Shown here in pieces: positions 30,727 to 30,765 of a stretch of 30,765 nucleotides of DNA (within the stretch, counting starts at the first letter, position 1; each line of letters starts with the position of its first letter). The translations under genes were made by a program, and so were the position numbers. The stretch spans positions 1 to 30,765 of the forward strand of contig JBAXQP010000002.1 in NCBI GenBank assembly GCA_037131655.1, in the 5' to 3' direction. A model generated the notes under the pieces. The model did not search any database. It was not told the origin of the DNA and was given only the letters and a program-made list of their open reading frames with translations. This DNA is from a bacterium (lineage in GTDB: Bacteria; Armatimonadota; Fimbriimonadia; Fimbriimonadales; JBAXQP01).

Positions 30727-30765
30727 TTAGCCGCCAGAGCCATTCGCAATTAATCTTCTGCATCC
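30727..30765 (-). CDS. Possible 3' end of a leftward gene running out of the window
   Basis: Read leftward from the window edge, 12 sense codons (CRRLIANGSGG after the first residue) end at TAA (30727-30729). The codon use is plausible, but too little is visible to name a family, and it may be noise. Confidence 0.2.
   Translation of the reverse strand, partial: GCRRLIANGSGG

Overview
The window looks like a chromosomal segment of a free-living, diderm-type bacterium of moderate GC content, and my best guess is Armatimonadota or a near relative. The reasons are a prepilin-like protein with the H-X9-DG motif common in Planctomycetes/Armatimonadetes-type genomes, three PEP-CTERM secreted proteins, a GH29 fucosidase, a secreted sugar-type TIM-barrel protein, and an HspR-type dnaK cluster. 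The taxon is inferred from gene content alone. No rRNA, tRNA, transposase, integrase or CRISPR array was found.

Layout. 1-6.0 kb: the tail of a GyrI/AraC-type effector-binding protein; a fucosidase; a leftward run trpA-pyrE-small membrane protein-prepilin; a rightward HD-GYP protein with a degenerate receiver; and a leftward ECF sigma/anti-sigma pair. 6.3-11 kb: a glycogen-debranching enzyme, a small hypothetical protein, and a two-GAF histidine kinase overlapping a single-domain response regulator. 10.9-12.3 kb: a rightward PEP-CTERM gene with a structured leader and a strong terminator, bracketed by near-identical 46-bp direct repeats. 12.4-16.2 kb: dnaK-dnaJ-hspR without grpE. 16.2-18.5 kb: an ABC-2 type ATPase and an MFS transporter. 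18.5-20.6 kb: two leftward PEP-CTERM genes sharing a nearly identical ~100-nt leader and a sigma-54-like -24/-12 promoter at the same distance. 20.7-23.8 kb: a leftward operon tatA / unknown two-part protein / PqqD-like protein / minimal FtsX permease / ABC ATPase. 24.2-29.4 kb: rightward pilT, lysA, a site-2-protease-like membrane protein with a destroyed zinc motif, a sugar isomerase-like TIM barrel and a secreted TIM-barrel-like protein. 29.6-30.7 kb: a full-length CcrM-type GANTC methyltransferase interrupted by one in-frame TGA.

How the genes fit together. Several units concern the cell surface and its regulation: PEP-CTERM proteins (the exosortase lies outside the window), a type IV pilus retraction ATPase, a prepilin-like protein, c-di-GMP turnover, Tat and ABC export. 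The rest is housekeeping (Trp, pyrimidine, lysine/peptidoglycan, chaperones, glycogen). The most notable items are the paired sigma-54-like promoters and leaders of the PEP-CTERM genes, the TatA/PqqD-like/minimal-FtsX operon, and the interrupted ccrM. Coordinates of starts were moved inward from the longest open frame where a Shine-Dalgarno (SD) site decided it.
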